A stretch of DNA of 64,000 bases from Chinchilla lanigera (GCF_000276665.1 NW_004955481.1:4858787-4922786); one strand, 5' to 3'. Counted from the first letter of the stretch, positions 1 to 14,086 are shown. Made by a program: numbers and translations. Notes: a model not told the origin generated them from the sequence alone.

Positions 1-88
1 AAAGTCTTCCAACCAAAAGCTCAAATAAGAAGAAACTGGCTTAAATTGTCTTAACACTGAGTTGTTATGAATAAGACAATACAATCTT

Positions 89-191
89 TTTTTTTTTTTT
101 TTTTTTTTTTTGTGGTACTGGGAATTGAACTCATTACCTTGCACTTGCTAGGCAGGCGCTCACGCCACTGACCTATATCCCCTGCCCAAGG
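89..191 (-). mobile_element. ID SINE
   Basis: Antisense ID with T-tail; flanked by the 12-bp duplication CAATACAATCTT at 77-88 and 192-203. Confidence 0.93.
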
Positions 192-1200
192 CAATACAAT
201 CTTAACATTACGTTTTCAGTTTTTTTCTTTTTTTAATAAAATGAGTTAGAGGTAGCAAACTTTCTTCAAAAATTAAAAAGTGGCCGGAGGAGGAACTCAA
301 ACACCTTTGAAGGATGTATTTTAGTAGATTCTAGGGGCAATTAATTTCATTGTAGAAACAAAAGATGTATCAGTTATTTTCAGGGAAAGTATGAAAAACA
401 ACTTTTATGTCACTAGAAGTAAAACAAGGTCAGGGCTCTTCAAAGATATAATAAAGAATTTTTATTCATAAGCAGTATAACCCATTGACTTGTAAAGAGA
501 ACTGGCCTATAGTTCAAAGAAAGGACTTAAAAAATGTAATTTATACATTTGGCTGTATTACTTAGTTCAAATGCTAACAATCAAAGCAATAATAAAAGTC
601 TTGATGACTTTTAAAGTAGGTAACATTTAAAAAATAGTTTTTCTTTTCCAAATATATCAGTTGAAATGGTAAAAAATAATTACTGTAGACTGAAGCACCA
701 TATGACATAAATCAGAGTTTTATTTGCTTACAGAGAGATGACACAGCTCTAGGAAGACCTTTATGGCTAATTTCTATGTTGAGGAAAAAACACAGTGGAT
801 TACTAACTATTCTGGAGTTCTTCCAATATATATATACTTGTAGTAGAAATAGAGAAATGTGCATATGTAGATTTTGCTATTAGTGAACCTTTCTAAATAA
901 CAAGGAACAATGAGAAGTGGCACAAGGGAGAGAAGTAAAATTGAAATTGATGATTTTGGGGGTATTAAATATAAGTAGTACTGCAATCCATTCCTTTTAA
1001 GGGCGGTAACTAAGGACTGGTTAGTCTGTATTGTGGAAATACATCTGGATAGGTGCATATGCCCTTTTTTCCTAGCATTTTCCCTTTTAAATGTTTATGT
1101 TTTCCACTTTGCTACCTCCAATAGCATATATACGGATGATTTAAAAATACAGTGAAAGCTTAAACTTTAAAAAATTATTATAGTAAAAGGCAGATTATCA

Positions 1201-1303
1201 TACTGGGCATGGTGGCACATGCCTGTAATCCCAGTACTTGGGAGGCTGAGGCAGGAGGATCGCTGAGTTTTGGCTATATGGGGAGACCCTGTCTCAAAAA
1301 AAA
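1201..1303 (+). mobile_element. B1 SINE
   Basis: ACTGGGCATGGTGGCACATG to GACCCTGTCTC; internal deletion. Confidence 0.88.
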
Positions 1304-1643
1304 GGAACATTGCCATGAATCTCCTTCAAAACATCCCCTCTTACTTTGACTACACTTATCCCATCATTTTTGCCACTTTTTGAAGCAATTCTGGAAGTTT
1401 TCTTTTGTGTCCTTAATTGTGCTGCTGTGGCTACCTGCATCAATTCAAACATTTACATTTCATGGTCATTCTGACTTTAGGAAAGAGCTGGAAGTGGCAT
1501 GGTATCCTATCAGGTGAATAAGGTGGGCGATGACACACCGTTTTGTTTTTATAAGCCTGCCCTTCTGTTGGAAAACACTGGGCAGCAACATTCACTGTAT
1601 ATTTGATCATGCCTCATAAGAAACTCATGAAAGACAACTTCCA

Positions 1644-1792
1644 AGCTAGGCATGGTGGCACATGCCCCATGCCTGTAATCCCAGCACTCAGGAGGCTGAG
1701 GCAGGAGGATCGTTATGAGTTCGAGGCCAGCCTGGGCTACAAAGTGAGCTTAAGGCCAGCCTGAACTGCATAGCAGACCCTGTCTCAAAAAG
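1644..1792 (+). mobile_element. B1 SINE
   Basis: GCTAGGCATGGTGGCACATG with a 10-bp local repeat CATGCC(CC)ATGCC, to GTCTCAAAAAGA. Confidence 0.92.
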
Positions 1793-1921
1793 ATCCCTCC
1801 CCCTGCAAAGAGACAACTTCCAGAACTGCTTCTTAAAGTGCTAAGTAAGAACAATGGGCTAAGTGTGGATAAGTGTGTTCAAAAAAGGGGCATTAATGGC
1901 AACGGATGTTTTAGTGGAATA

Positions 1922-2006
1922 CATTTTTTTTTGGTACTGGGAATAGAACTCAGGACCTCACCCTTGCCAGGCAGGCACTGTGCCACTGAGCTATATCCTT
2001 GCCCCT
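1922..2006 (-). mobile_element. ID SINE
   Basis: TTGGTACTGGGAATAGAACT to GCTATATCCTTGCCCC, antisense. Confidence 0.85.
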
Positions 2007-2386
2007 AGAATATATTTTAAAATTTAATCATTCATTGTATTTTTTTGATCACTCTGTTAGAAATTCTGACTGTGCAAAAATGTAGGCAGTCTTCTTAAAC
2101 AAACATACTTCATTCTCGTATGAATAAATCTCACTAGTCTTCATATAGTTCTAATATATACTTCCCTTTAACAATGGCACAACAACAAAAACCCTCCAAA
2201 ACAAAAACTAAGGTAACCACATGAAAAGATACCAGCTTCCTTATTCTTTCTAGTCATGTTTTAATTCTCGTTTCAGTGTTTCCAAAACACAAACAAAATA
2301 TATCAAAACCACAAACAAGTCAGGACTACACTTTAGTCATTATGGTCATGACTAGTGATACTGCTAGAGCAAACTTGTTCTTTTAT

Positions 2387-2507
2387 TTCTTTTTTATTTA
2401 AAAAAATTTTTTTTTGTTTTTGTTTTTTTTCCAGTACCTGGAATTGAACTCACCATCTTGCACTTGCCAGGCAGGCGCTGTGCCACTGAGCTAAATCCCC
2501 AGCCCCG
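2387..2507 (-). mobile_element. ID SINE
   Basis: Antisense ID 112 bases from NLK exon 5; imperfect duplication AACTT(G/A)TTCTTTTA at 2372-2386 and 2508-2522. Confidence 0.9.
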
Positions 2508-2513
2508 AACTTA

Positions 2514-4258
<1,745 letters not shown>

Positions 4259-4531
4259 TTAAGGAGAGTTCAGAGACTTCAGCCCCCAACCCCCATCTAA
4301 AGAATAACTTCCATCCTCAAGGCTGGATAAGCTTAAGAAAACAAAGCTTCTAGACAGCATGATAGAGGTGAGAATTCCAGCCTTCATGAGATAAAATATT
4401 GCCAGGACTAAAAGAATGTACATGTTTAAAAGTTAGCAGAAGTAAACAACCAAATTACTTCTTTATAATCAGCATTTACAGAAGAGAAAATATTTTCTTT
4501 AATAGCCAGGCAAGGAAAAGTATGAAGACCA

Positions 4532-4636
4532 AATAGTCTCAAGGTCTACTAAGATATGCAACTAGATCATCCTTTAAATCCATCCAAACATCTCAAGGTC
4601 TACCCAGACAGGTAACTAGAACATCTTTTGAATCAG
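4532..4636. repeat. Imperfect tandem duplication (two ~46-bp units)
   Basis: TCTCAAGGTCTACTAAGATA (4539 onward) and TCTCAAGGTCTACCCAGACA (about 4592 onward), each followed by AACTAGA(T/A)CATC and an AAATC/GAATC segment, form two diverged units. No coding content. Confidence 0.7.
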
Positions 4637-4837
4637 AACAAAAGGGCAGGAGGGTTGGTGATCTCATCCTAGGTTACCCTGGGAAAACTACAACTTATCA
4701 ATCAACATGGTTTGAATTACTTTACAAAGTATGACACTCCAAAAAATGTGTAAAATGGTCAGATCAAATCCAAGTCTCTCCACAATACGAAGAACTTAAT
4801 TCTTTTACTGTTTATCTTTCCACAAGTTTATGAAACC

Positions 4838-4983
4838 TGGCCAGGCTTGATGGCACATGCCTGTACCTCAGCACCTGGGAGGCTGAGGCAGAAAGATCAC
4901 CATGAGTTTGAGACCAGCCTGGGTTACATAGTGAGCTCAAGGCCAGCTTTAGTTATAGAAAGATCCTGTCTCAAAAAACAAAC
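4838..4983 (+). mobile_element. B1 SINE
   Basis: TGGCCAGGCTTGATGGCACA to TCCTGTCTCAAAAAAC. Confidence 0.92.
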
Positions 4984-5237
4984 GACGTTTACGAAACCTT
5001 ACTAAGTTTCAAGTTGCCTATGCCTCGTATTCTGTTGTACCCTCTGTGTTTTGTTCAATTAGCACATGGAAGATGATCAAAGGATGGATGGAGCCTGGGG
5101 AGCAACAGATGTGGAATTCAGAACTCTTGCAATACATATGAATGTTATAAACACTAAGAAATCATCTTTTGGTCTGTCTAGAACAAAAGAGATTATAATG
5201 TTTTACCCTGCCTGTAAATACTTATTAAAAGTCTGGA

Positions 5238-5383
5238 TGGTAGCTGGATGTGGTAGCACGTGGTTGTAAGTGATCCTAGCACTTGGGAGGCTGAGGCAGG
5301 AAGACTGAGTTTGAGGCTGGCCTGGGGCTACATGAAGAGTTCAGTGCTAGCCTGGACTACATAGCAAGACCTCATCTTAAAAA
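5238..5383 (+). mobile_element. B1 SINE
   Basis: GGTAGCTGGATGTGGTAGCA to ACCTCATCTTAAAAAA, diverged. Confidence 0.88.
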
Positions 5384-6186
5384 ATGAACACACACACGAA
5401 CAAAAACAACTTCAGGCAACTTTCATGATTTAACTCTACCTTCCTTAAGACAATTTCCAACTGTCAACTTGGGAGCAGGGAGGGTAACTAAAGGCAGCAT
5501 TGACACAAACAGTTGAAAACTTCCTCCTCCTCTTTGAGGTATCTTCTTTAAATGGCTTTAGGGTACCACACTTCTCTTCTTCCCTTTCCTCTCACTGCGG
5601 GCTCTCCTGTCCTCTCCAGCCACTTCATGCTGAAACGCCCCAGGGCTTGGCTCTCCGCCTTCCTCTGGGCCCCTCTCACCCTCTTGTGTAGGTGAATCCA
5701 GTTTTACTCCTTTAAATAACGTCCATGCTGAAGTTGCTCACACCACCAACCACCAACCTTACAGTGACCCTTGGCGTGAGTCTCTCTCTCACTCTCCCTC
5801 TTTCCCAAGTGAAAATCCTATCGGTTTAACTGAAAAAATTTAGCAGTGATTAGGCCACTTTTTGTCATGTACACCATTATTACTATGGGCCAGGATCCCT
5901 TGGTTTGTAAAACAGCAGCCAGGACAAATTTTCTACTGGTTTATTTTTATCTATGTTTATTACATAGAAAGTGCTTATTATTATTATCTGTACGCTTATT
6001 AATATAAAGGTTTCTACCCTAGTCAATATTTTAATCTTAGGTATTATCATCTAGGTTCTTTCTAAAGAAATCCACTTGCCTCAGGGAAAGTAAGAAAATG
6101 TGATTTGCTGTGCCGAATTTCCTATAAGACAGTTTTCAGTGATATCTCAGAATTATTTGATAAAATGATTGTTAGGATATTATCAG

Positions 6187-6350
6187 TTTTTTTTTTTGTT
6201 GTTTGTTTCTTTTCGAGACAGGGTCTTGCTAATGCAGTTAGGCTGGCCTTGAGCTCACTTTGTAGCCCAGGTTGGCCTAGAACTTGCAACGATCCTCCTG
6301 CCTCAGCCTCCTGAGTGCTGGGATTACAGGGGGGTGCCACCACACCTGGC
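6187..6350 (-). mobile_element. B1 SINE
   Basis: Flanked by TAGGATATTATCAG (6173-6186) and TAGGATATTACCAG (6351-6364). Confidence 0.93.
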
Positions 6351-6639
6351 TAGGATATTACCAGTTAAATGTAATTTTAAATAGTTTTTATCCAACTTTT
6401 ATAAAACAGTTCAACAGGATTAGTGACCACTGCTTAGCCACCGCCTAGATTCTATCATGAATATTTTGCCATATTAGTCCCATTATACATTCATCCACTG
6501 CTCTTTCCATCCACTCATCCTGATCTAACTTTGGGGATGCATTTCAGAGATTTTTAAGGAGAAGGCCGAATTGTGCCACTCTGCTGCAGATCCTTTCCAC
6601 TTCATTTTCAGTAATAGTTGAAGTTCCTCAAATGGCCTG

Positions 6640-6985
6640 GGAGTTCATACACAATCTGGGCTTTTTATTTCTCTGACAGTCTTTCCTATCACTTTCCTTG
6701 TGCCTATTCTCTGGACGTACTAAACACAGTCTAGTCTTGGGCCTTTGCTCCAGCTCTTCCCTCTGCATGGATTTTACTTCCCAGTATTTACCTAACTCTT
6801 TCTTATCTTTCAAATGATGCCTACCTGGACCAACCCCTATCTAATTGCTACCTTCTTACCTAGTTCTACGTCTTTTCCCCTTAGTACTTATCATCCTATA
6901 TAACTTACTTATTATGTTTATTGTCTTTGTAAACTTAACCCTGCTCCATGAAGGCAAGGGCTTTCCAAACTCTCAGAAAGAGCAC
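6640..6985 (+). mobile_element. L2 LINE remnant
   Basis: ATTATGTTTATTGTCTTTGT followed by GCTCCATGAAGGCAAGGGCT matches the L2 3' end. Confidence 0.65.
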
Positions 6986-7115
6986 CTACACATACATTAA
7001 GCACTTAGTACGCACCAGGTATACTATTAAATATCTTAAATATATCATCTCATCTACAATTCATGGCAACCCTACAGGGGTTCAGATGAGGAAACTGAAG
7101 CTGACATCTTCCCAT
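6985..7115. mobile_element. MIR SINE remnant
   Basis: ACGCACCAGGTATACTATTA and CAGATGAGGAAACTGAAGC are the MIR core and flank (reverse orientation of the tRNA head). Confidence 0.7.
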
Positions 7116-8028
7116 GGTACTGCACAATCTTTTATCTAATGTTAAGTTGTTATTTAGTATTTCTTTTCATGTAATATATCATGAATTGAGCAACCCCCAT
7201 CACTGGGTGTTTAGGCTATTACTGTTTCAGCATAATGTAGCTCTCTGTGGAGCTCTTAGAGCTTTATGGTATTGCTTCATGAAAGAACTTCAATTAAGCA
7301 TAAATTCTCTCTTGGGTTAATCCACTTCTCCAGAAAAGAGCCCTCTAATCTTCTGCCATAGGAGGTAGGTCAGGCTGCAATGATCTATGTGAGTGGGGTC
7401 TAGGAGCCAGAGCCAGAGCAACCACAGCTAACCATACTGTCTTTGGGAACAAACCTTCAGTTTCCTGCATGGTAGAGGGGAGATAAGGGCATCTTAATTC
7501 TTACACAGGCTTGTAACCAATCTTGTGTTTAGATCCACCTGCATCCCTACTTTCTGAGATACTTGGTGCCTCCAATTCCTAAGCCTTTCTGGTGTTCTGT
7601 AACAAGAATCAAGTGGTCTCTGGTGTCACACCACAGCCAGCTTAGATTTCTGCCTCTTCTCTGAATTTTTAACACTTTACTGACACTTTAGGACTGCAGG
7701 AAGGACTGGTAGTAAAAATTTGTAGCCTACCAATTGTGTTTTCAAGTTGAAATCATTTACATTTTATTGGCCACATGTATGTGTGAGCATGAGAGATAGA
7801 AAAAGAAGACTAGTGAAAATGAGGGCAAACTGTTCTTGCTTAATTTTCTACTGGGGTGAAAATTATTACTTATAAGGCTGCTTCCATTATTAAGGATATT
7901 AATCCTCTCGTATATACTGAACCCACCACCCTATCCCGCAATCCCAATCATGGGATTGAGGGAAAAACATTCCTATTTGCACCAGTAAGTTTTAATCAAA
8001 AGTCCCAATATTCTCCTCCCCCCACTCC

Positions 8029-8195
8029 AGCCTGGTACTGGTGATTGAACACAGGGAGCACTGATTACGTCCCAAGCCTCCTCCCCCCACTTTGAGACAG
8101 TGTCTCATTATGTAGCTCAAGCTGATCTCAAACTTAAGGCAATCCTCCTTCCTCAGTCTCCTGAGTGCTGGGATGACAGGCATGCACCATCATAT
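8029..8195 (-). mobile_element. B1-ID dimer (B1-dID-like SINE)
   Basis: Antisense ID part (CTGGTACTGGTGATTGAACA) followed by antisense B1 part (TTTGAGACAGTGTCTCATTA to GGCATGCACCATC) in the order expected for a B1-ID dimer. Confidence 0.7.
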
Positions 8196-8379
8196 CTCAA
8201 TATTCTTTAGTTGTACTAATTCCAAAAATCTTTAGGGACAAAAGCAAAGGAATACTGCGTTGGAAAAAACATAACAACAAAAGCAGAAAAACTTCACAAC
8301 TGCGATTACTATATTAGGTGCTGTTCCTATGGGCTGAATATTTTTGTCCTCCCAATTAACTCCTAAAATGATGGTATTA

Positions 8380-8543
8380 AAGCTGGGCATGGTGGCGCAC
8401 ACCTGTAATACCAGCACTCTGTAGGCTGAGGCAGGAGGAATGCCATGAGTGTGTAGCCAGCCCAGGCTACATAGTGAGCTCAAGGTCAGCCTGAACTGCA
8501 TAGTGAGACCCTGTCCCAAAAAACCAAAAAAAAAAAAAAAAAA
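8380..8543 (+). mobile_element. B1 SINE in LTR
   Basis: AAGCTGGGCATGGTGGCGCA to a long A-tail. Confidence 0.92.
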
Positions 8544-8546
8544 ATT

Positions 8547-8630
8547 AAAATGCAGCCCAGGCTGACCTTGAACTCGCAGCCAATCTCTCACCTCAGCCTT
8601 CCAAGTGCCGGAATTATAGGTGTGCCCAGC
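8547..8630 (-). mobile_element. B1 SINE, 3' part missing
   Basis: TGCAGCCCAGGCTGACCTTG to AGGTGTGCCCAGC; head-to-head with the preceding B1, able to form a hairpin. Confidence 0.85.
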
Positions 8631-9363
8631 TCCTACTATTTTAGGTTATAGCAAAAACACTATATGAACCAAGAAATGCACCCTCAGCAGACAAAAGATC
8701 TGTTATCATCTTAATTTTGGACTTCCCAGCCTCCTGCACTCCAAGAAATAAATTTCTGTCATTTATAAACTACCTAGTGTATGGTATTTTTTTTTGTAGC
8801 AGTCCAAATGGACTATGACAGTTGTCAACTAGAAGTTTTATCCAGGAAAAAACAGTGCTAGAGAAAGACAGTATGAAGAAGCACTTATCTGTACGAGATG
8901 TCAGTCATGTCTGCTGAGTTTATTGACAATTTCTTCGCTCCTGCCAGCACTGAAAAGTTCTTGCATGGTTATGAAGAGGAGGCTATATTCTCTCCTGCCT
9001 CATATATCTACAAAGCTGGCAGCCAAGTTGTGATGCCAGGATCTTTAGTGTTAGTAGTGACAGTTGGTATGCATGCTAACAGCAGAGAGAAAACATCTTA
9101 ATTTTCAAGTTATCAGGTTGAATTCAGAGTGTTGACACTTGGAAAATCTTGCTTTGACTTATAAAAGGAACAAATTGGTACAAAAGCCAATAACAGAATA
9201 AGTATGAAATAATGTCATATGTTTTCTTCTAACAGTGACTAAATTTTCAAAGAAAGGGGAAAAAGGAAAACTTTGGAATAGGCACTATTCTATTTTATAA
9301 CAAGTTACTCATTTCAGGAAAAAACTACATTTTATGTAGCATTGCAAAACATATCAGGTCTTG

Positions 9364-9453
9364 GGCCAGGGATATAGCTCAGCAGCACAGCACCTGCCTG
9401 GCAAGTGCAAGGCCCTGAGTTTGATTCCTAGTACCAAAAACAAAAAGAAAAGA
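9364..9453 (+). mobile_element. ID SINE
   Basis: Flanked by a perfect 19-bp duplication CAAAACATATCAGGTCTTG at 9345-9363 and 9454-9472. Confidence 0.95.
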
Positions 9454-9472
9454 CAAAACATATCAGGTCTTG

Positions 9473-11092
9473 ATGTTCATTACCCTAGACCTAAGGAATG
9501 TGAACTGACAAACTGGACAATTTTTTGATCAGCAACAGTCATATGGTCAACCTAACCCAAAGTATTATCAAGTATCAAAAAATTAGGGGAAGGCTTGCAT
9601 AACCAATATAGAGCAGGATTTTGAATACGTCAATTCCTCCATATGAAAACCACATACACAAGGACATAATTTCTCAGAAAATATAAACCAGCAAGCATTT
9701 CCTCTACTAAACACAAATGATTATATCAACATTGTTTTCTGGATCCATAAACTTGGAATCTTCTATTAAAATACTTAGAAAAAGAGAGTTTAAAAGAGTG
9801 CTACTTTAATATCTCTGCTTGAGAAGATGACAGGTGGGGTTTAAAAAAAAAAGAGGCAAGTCAATAAATTCTAATTAAACCAAAAAGTCTAGGGCAAAAA
9901 CACATAGAGTATTTCTCTACCTTTACCATTTCCTGTTTAACTTTGTGCAGAAATGCTTCTCTTTCCTTTAATAGCTTCTAAACACAAAAGACTGAAGGCA
10001 TTCTAAATACAAGATTTTTTTTAAACAAAGTAATTAAAATAGCCTCTTTGCTGAGAATAAGTGTTATCACACTTTAGTTCAGCAAAGTAAATTCTTAGGG
10101 GAAATAATGTCTTTTACTCCAGGAATAGTTTTTTTTTTTTTTCTACACACACACACAAACACACACACATGAAAAAAATCACCAAACACCAAAAACCCCT
10201 AACAAACCAGGCCAATCTTTTAAAATTGTCTTTGAAAATTCCTGAATTTTAAAATTTAACACTATATCTGCAAAAATTTAGAGGCAACATAACCACTTTA
10301 TAATAAGGTTTCTGCTTTGCTCTAGCAGAAATCCTCTGAAGTCTCAATCCCCAGCATAATGTCTCCCAGATGTCTCAAACAGTTGCCATGCCAACTAAAG
10401 CAGCTTAAATTAAACGAGGGGCTGAAACGGCACCTGCATCACTCCAGGTCTGTTGTGCATTAAATAAAGCTCTCCTGACAGGGACTCAGAGGTGCCATTA
10501 ACTTGAACAACATCTATCTGATTATTGTTTGAGTAATTCAATGAGGGTCTCCACGCCAGAGTAAAACAAGGTGCTCTTTCCCTCTCCTGGTCTTTCTAAA
10601 TGGGGCAGCCTCTCCAACAGCTGGTGTACCTACTGGATCAATGACTTTAAGCTACCATTAGATAATGATAAACTACAGAACCAAAGTTAGAGTTTTCAGG
10701 AGAATTAACCATTTCCCCCATTAAAACTTGTCATTAAAAATATGATCATTAAAAACATGGTACATACTATGCCAACCTCAAATGATTTGAACAGCCTTGC
10801 TACAAAATAAATTGCTGCTGATTGCGGCAATTAGTTAAGTAGCTCCATGAAATATGAATTTCAAAATGTACTGATTTGCCTCAGAAAAACGAATGATGCA
10901 AATGAACAATTACAAACGTACTGGAGAGGGATCTGCAGCTCTGATGCATCAGGTGCCCAAGGGAAACAACAGAGCTACTGTGTTGCTTTATAGAACTACT
11001 CTTTTTTTTTTTTTTTAAAGTTAACACTTCATGCTTCTTTACTGCTTTCCCAGTATTACTTACTAAAGATTATCACTTAATAGAAAAACTTT
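9473..11092. other. SINE-free intronic tract, candidate conserved element
   Basis: About 1.6 kb with no recent SINE in a region averaging one per kilobase. Positions 10360-10980 have balanced composition and no low-complexity decay. They contain ATTGCGGCAAT (10821-10831, C/EBP-like palindrome) and the octamer ATGCAAAT (10896-10903). A short CA run is at 10143. No ORF or splice pattern is convincing; function is inferred only from composition. Confidence 0.45.
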
Positions 11093-11205
11093 GGCTAGAG
11101 GTTATGTAAGTTATCCAAAGCCACATTTCCAGTTAAAGCCAGCACTAGCTTAGGTTTCTTGACGCCTAGGCCAGAGCTCCCTCCACTACATGAAGCTGCT
11201 TCCCA
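11093..11205 (-). mobile_element. MIR SINE remnant
   Basis: GAGGTTATGTAAGTTATCCA and CTCCCTCCACTACATGAAGC match antisense MIR. Confidence 0.65.
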
Positions 11206-11457
11206 AACAAGTTTGCCTTTAAAAGTCTATATTCCCATTTCTATTTTCTTTTCTTTCCAGATTGGGGATCGAACCCAGGGTCCTGTGCATGCTAGGGAAG
11301 CATGCTACCACTGAACTACACTTCTCACCCCACCATTCCCATTTCTTAAATGTCATCACACTATGCAGACTTGAAATAACGGTAGCTAAATTCTGTATTT
11401 TTGATTATGGGCTGTGAGGAGAAAAAAAGATGAAGTATACCCTTTAAAAAAGCTACA

Positions 11458-11616
11458 GCCGGGAGTGGTGGCACACGCCTGTAATCCTACCACTCCGTAG
11501 GCTGAGGCAGGAGGATCGTTGCAAGTTTGAGACCAGCCTGGGCTACAAAGTGAACTCAAGCCCAGCCTGAACTGCATAGTGAGACCCTGTCTCAAAAAGA
11601 CCAAAAAAAAAAAAAG
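11458..11616 (+). mobile_element. B1 SINE
   Basis: GCCGGGAGTGGTGGCACACG to AAAAGACC and A-tail. Confidence 0.93.
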
Positions 11617-11644
11617 CCACAATAAACCATCTCATAACACCTAA

Positions 11645-11770
11645 TTTGTAACTATTCCTATTTACAAATTGAGCACACTGAGCTTGGGAGAGGTTAAGAT
11701 GCTTGACACAGTATTCGGACTTACATCTAGGCTACAGTGATTCCCAAGTCTGACTCTTTGCTTTTCTAGT
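11645..11770 (-). mobile_element. MIR SINE remnant
   Basis: ATTTACAAATTGAGCACACT and GGGAGAGGTTAAGATGCTTG match antisense MIR. Confidence 0.6.
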
Positions 11771-11839
11771 GAAGGAATGTCAGGCTGATAGGCCAAATAA
11801 TGATTCTTCTTTTAGCAATAACTTAAAAAAAATTTGAGA

Positions 11840-11905
11840 TGAGAACTCAGCAGCACAAGGTCCTGAGTTCGATTCTCAGTACCAAAAAATAAAAACTAAA
11901 ATAAC
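11840..11905 (+). mobile_element. ID SINE, 5' truncated
   Basis: Retains AGCACAAGGTCCTGAGTTCG and the GTACCAAAA tail junction. Confidence 0.7.
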
Positions 11906-12349
11906 TCCAAAAAAAAAGGTTAAAAATCGTTAAGTTTTTGTTTTTACATTTCAGTCTTTTTACCTCCTAAGTATTCAGTTATTCAGTTCCTTCAGGTCTT
12001 CCTCATACCCTTCTTTAGTCCAATTATAAAATTAAATTTGCAAACTTAAACATTTTCCCTCCATTTATGAATCATATGTGGTCATTTAAATAGCTTAATG
12101 CTTTTTAAATGGATGAGAGGAATTTTAAAAATTAATGTGTAAAAGAAATACAGGGCTCCAGGCTAATTTTTTGTGTGATAGAGAGTTGGCCTACTGGCTC
12201 TTGACAGGTAAGTGGCAAAAAACAAAAAAAACTTAATTAGAGACTGCTGGGAATATAGGACAGGCATCTGATAAGAGATCAGTGCCGAGAAGATAAGTTT
12301 GGGGGTCATTAGATATGGTAAAAATAAAGTACTATGCTACTATCTCTAC

Positions 12350-12453
12350 TTTCTTTTTTTTTTTTTTTTTCTTTTTTTCCGGTACCAGGAATCGAACTCA
12401 TGACCTCGCGCTTGCCAGGCAGGAGCTATGCCACTGAGCTAAATCCCCAGCCC
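12350..12453 (-). mobile_element. ID SINE
   Basis: Antisense, T-tail then CCGGTACCAGGAATCGAACT to CCCCAGCCCC. Confidence 0.9.
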
Positions 12454-13008
12454 CTCTCTACTTTCTATTAAATGAAATTTGCCAGACAGGGCATTAATTT
12501 TGCTTTTGGTTAAAAATCTTGTTTTCTTTGTAAAAATAGTTTTAAAGTTATGTTTTCATTTTCCCCTTCATATATTGAAAATACTGGACGTTATACAAGC
12601 ACATCACCATGAAGAGGCTATAAATTCAATTTCAATGACTATAAATTCAAATTCATCAACTTTTTATAATACCCACCAGGGTGAACAGCAGAATTATTAG
12701 TGCATATGACAAACATAAACAGGAAATCTTACAAGGAAACGTCTTCGTGGAAGACCTAATTAAGAGGCAGGAAAGAGTAAGAACAAGGAAGCTTCAGAGA
12801 ATCACGGAAATGAGGTGGGAACATGTGATACCAGAAAGACAGAGAAAGGGGGCGTGTTTAGAATTAAAAACAGATTTGTACCATTTTCTGATGTGAAAAA
12901 GATTATGGGCAAGAAGACTAGGAAGCTAACCTACAGCCTGGCAACCAACTACATTCGGTGCAATGTTAAACCTATCTTGACTTCTTGTTCCAATTAAAGT
13001 AAATCTGA

Positions 13009-13113
13009 CACCTGGGGATTTAGCTCAGCGGCGAAGTGCCTGCCTGGCAAGCCCAAGGTCATGAGTTTGATTCCTGGTACCCGAAGAAAAACAAAACAAA
13101 CAAACAAAAAAGA
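13009..13113 (+). mobile_element. ID SINE
   Basis: Flanked by TAAAGTAAATCTGA at 12995-13008 and 13114-13127. Confidence 0.95.
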
Positions 13114-13644
13114 TAAAGTAAATCTGAACTATGATCAATATTTTTTAAACCTACCTCTATGATGCTGTATCTATTTTAGGAAGTAATTTTAAAAATGCAG
13201 GATAATCAGCCTCAGGCCAGAAATCTTGACTACCTGATTGCTGCAGATAATTCTGCAGAAAAAGCCACACAATCACCACTGAAACAAATGCTGACATCAA
13301 ATTCTGACCTTCAATTATGAGTGGAATGACTGAGTATTTTTCTGTTTTTAGAAAGTCATGATTACTTACGCAGCCTCAGAGGATGCAGGACTGATGCCAA
13401 TAGCATCTTTGTTTAACTGTCATCAACATCAATAAATACTGACTGGGTACCAAGTGGGTGTTGCGAGCATGCTAACTCAATGACAAGATAGAGAAAAAAA
13501 GATAGATTTTTTTCTAGGCAACAATGAAGGAGTTAGAAAAAGACTGACAATGGGATATAAAAGTCAAGTAGATATGACAAGGAAGCAAAAAATTTTAATG
13601 TACATAGACACAGAAGTTGGATCAAAGCAAGAAAAACAGCTGAT

Positions 13645-13945
13645 ATTTATTCAAAGTTTTCTATGTGTTAGCCATCCAGTTTTAAATTTATTTTTGACTA
13701 ATCTACTTTTTTTTTTTTTTTTCCCCCGGTACCGGGAATTGAACTCACAACCTCGCACTTGCCAGGCAGGCGCTGTGCTGCTGAACTAAATCCCCAGCCC
13801 CGCCTAATCTACTTTTAACTACCCTAAAAAATAAGTCCTATTATAATCACTAAATAAAGGAGCAAAGAGGTTTAGGAAGGTGAAGGTGCTAGTCAAAGGT
13901 CACAGTTAGTCTTTAGTAGAGGTGGTGCTAGATCCCAGCCCTTTT
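13645..13945 (-). mobile_element. MIR SINE split by an ID element
   Basis: TTTTCTATGTGTTAGCCATC on the left and CAAAGAGGTTTAGGAAGGTG on the right of the ID at 13711 belong to one antisense MIR. Confidence 0.65.
13711..13803 (-). mobile_element. ID SINE
   Basis: Inserted into a MIR; duplication CTAATCTACTTTT at 13698-13710 and 13804-13816. Confidence 0.95.
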
Positions 13946-14086
13946 TCTTAACTTGTACTCTCTCTTTCAAAAGATCAAGTATACTGCAGAAATATAAAAC
14001 CACAGATAAAACTTAAGAGCAAAATAATTCAGAAGACAGAAGGCCTGGAAATTTTAAAATAAGGAATTAAATAGATGTAGCAGTGG

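Larger units (their letters stand above)
8322..8820 (+). mobile_element. LTR remnant split by two B1 elements
   Basis: The 5' part (CTATGGGCTGAATATTTTTG, 8322-8380) and 3' part (ACTTCCCAGCCTCCTGCACT, then AATAAATTTCTGTCATTTAT and GACTATGACA at 8811-8820) belong to a MaLR-like LTR type common in mammals. Two B1s in opposite orientation now fill its middle. No target duplication is clear. Confidence 0.55.

Noticed and set aside
8232..8591. 119-codon minus-strand frame
   Set aside because: Runs through a B1 and its T-tail; typical SINE-derived open frame.
12479..12997. Three overlapping short frames possibly forming a gene
   Set aside because: No homology that I recognise, no splice sites in phase, different frames.
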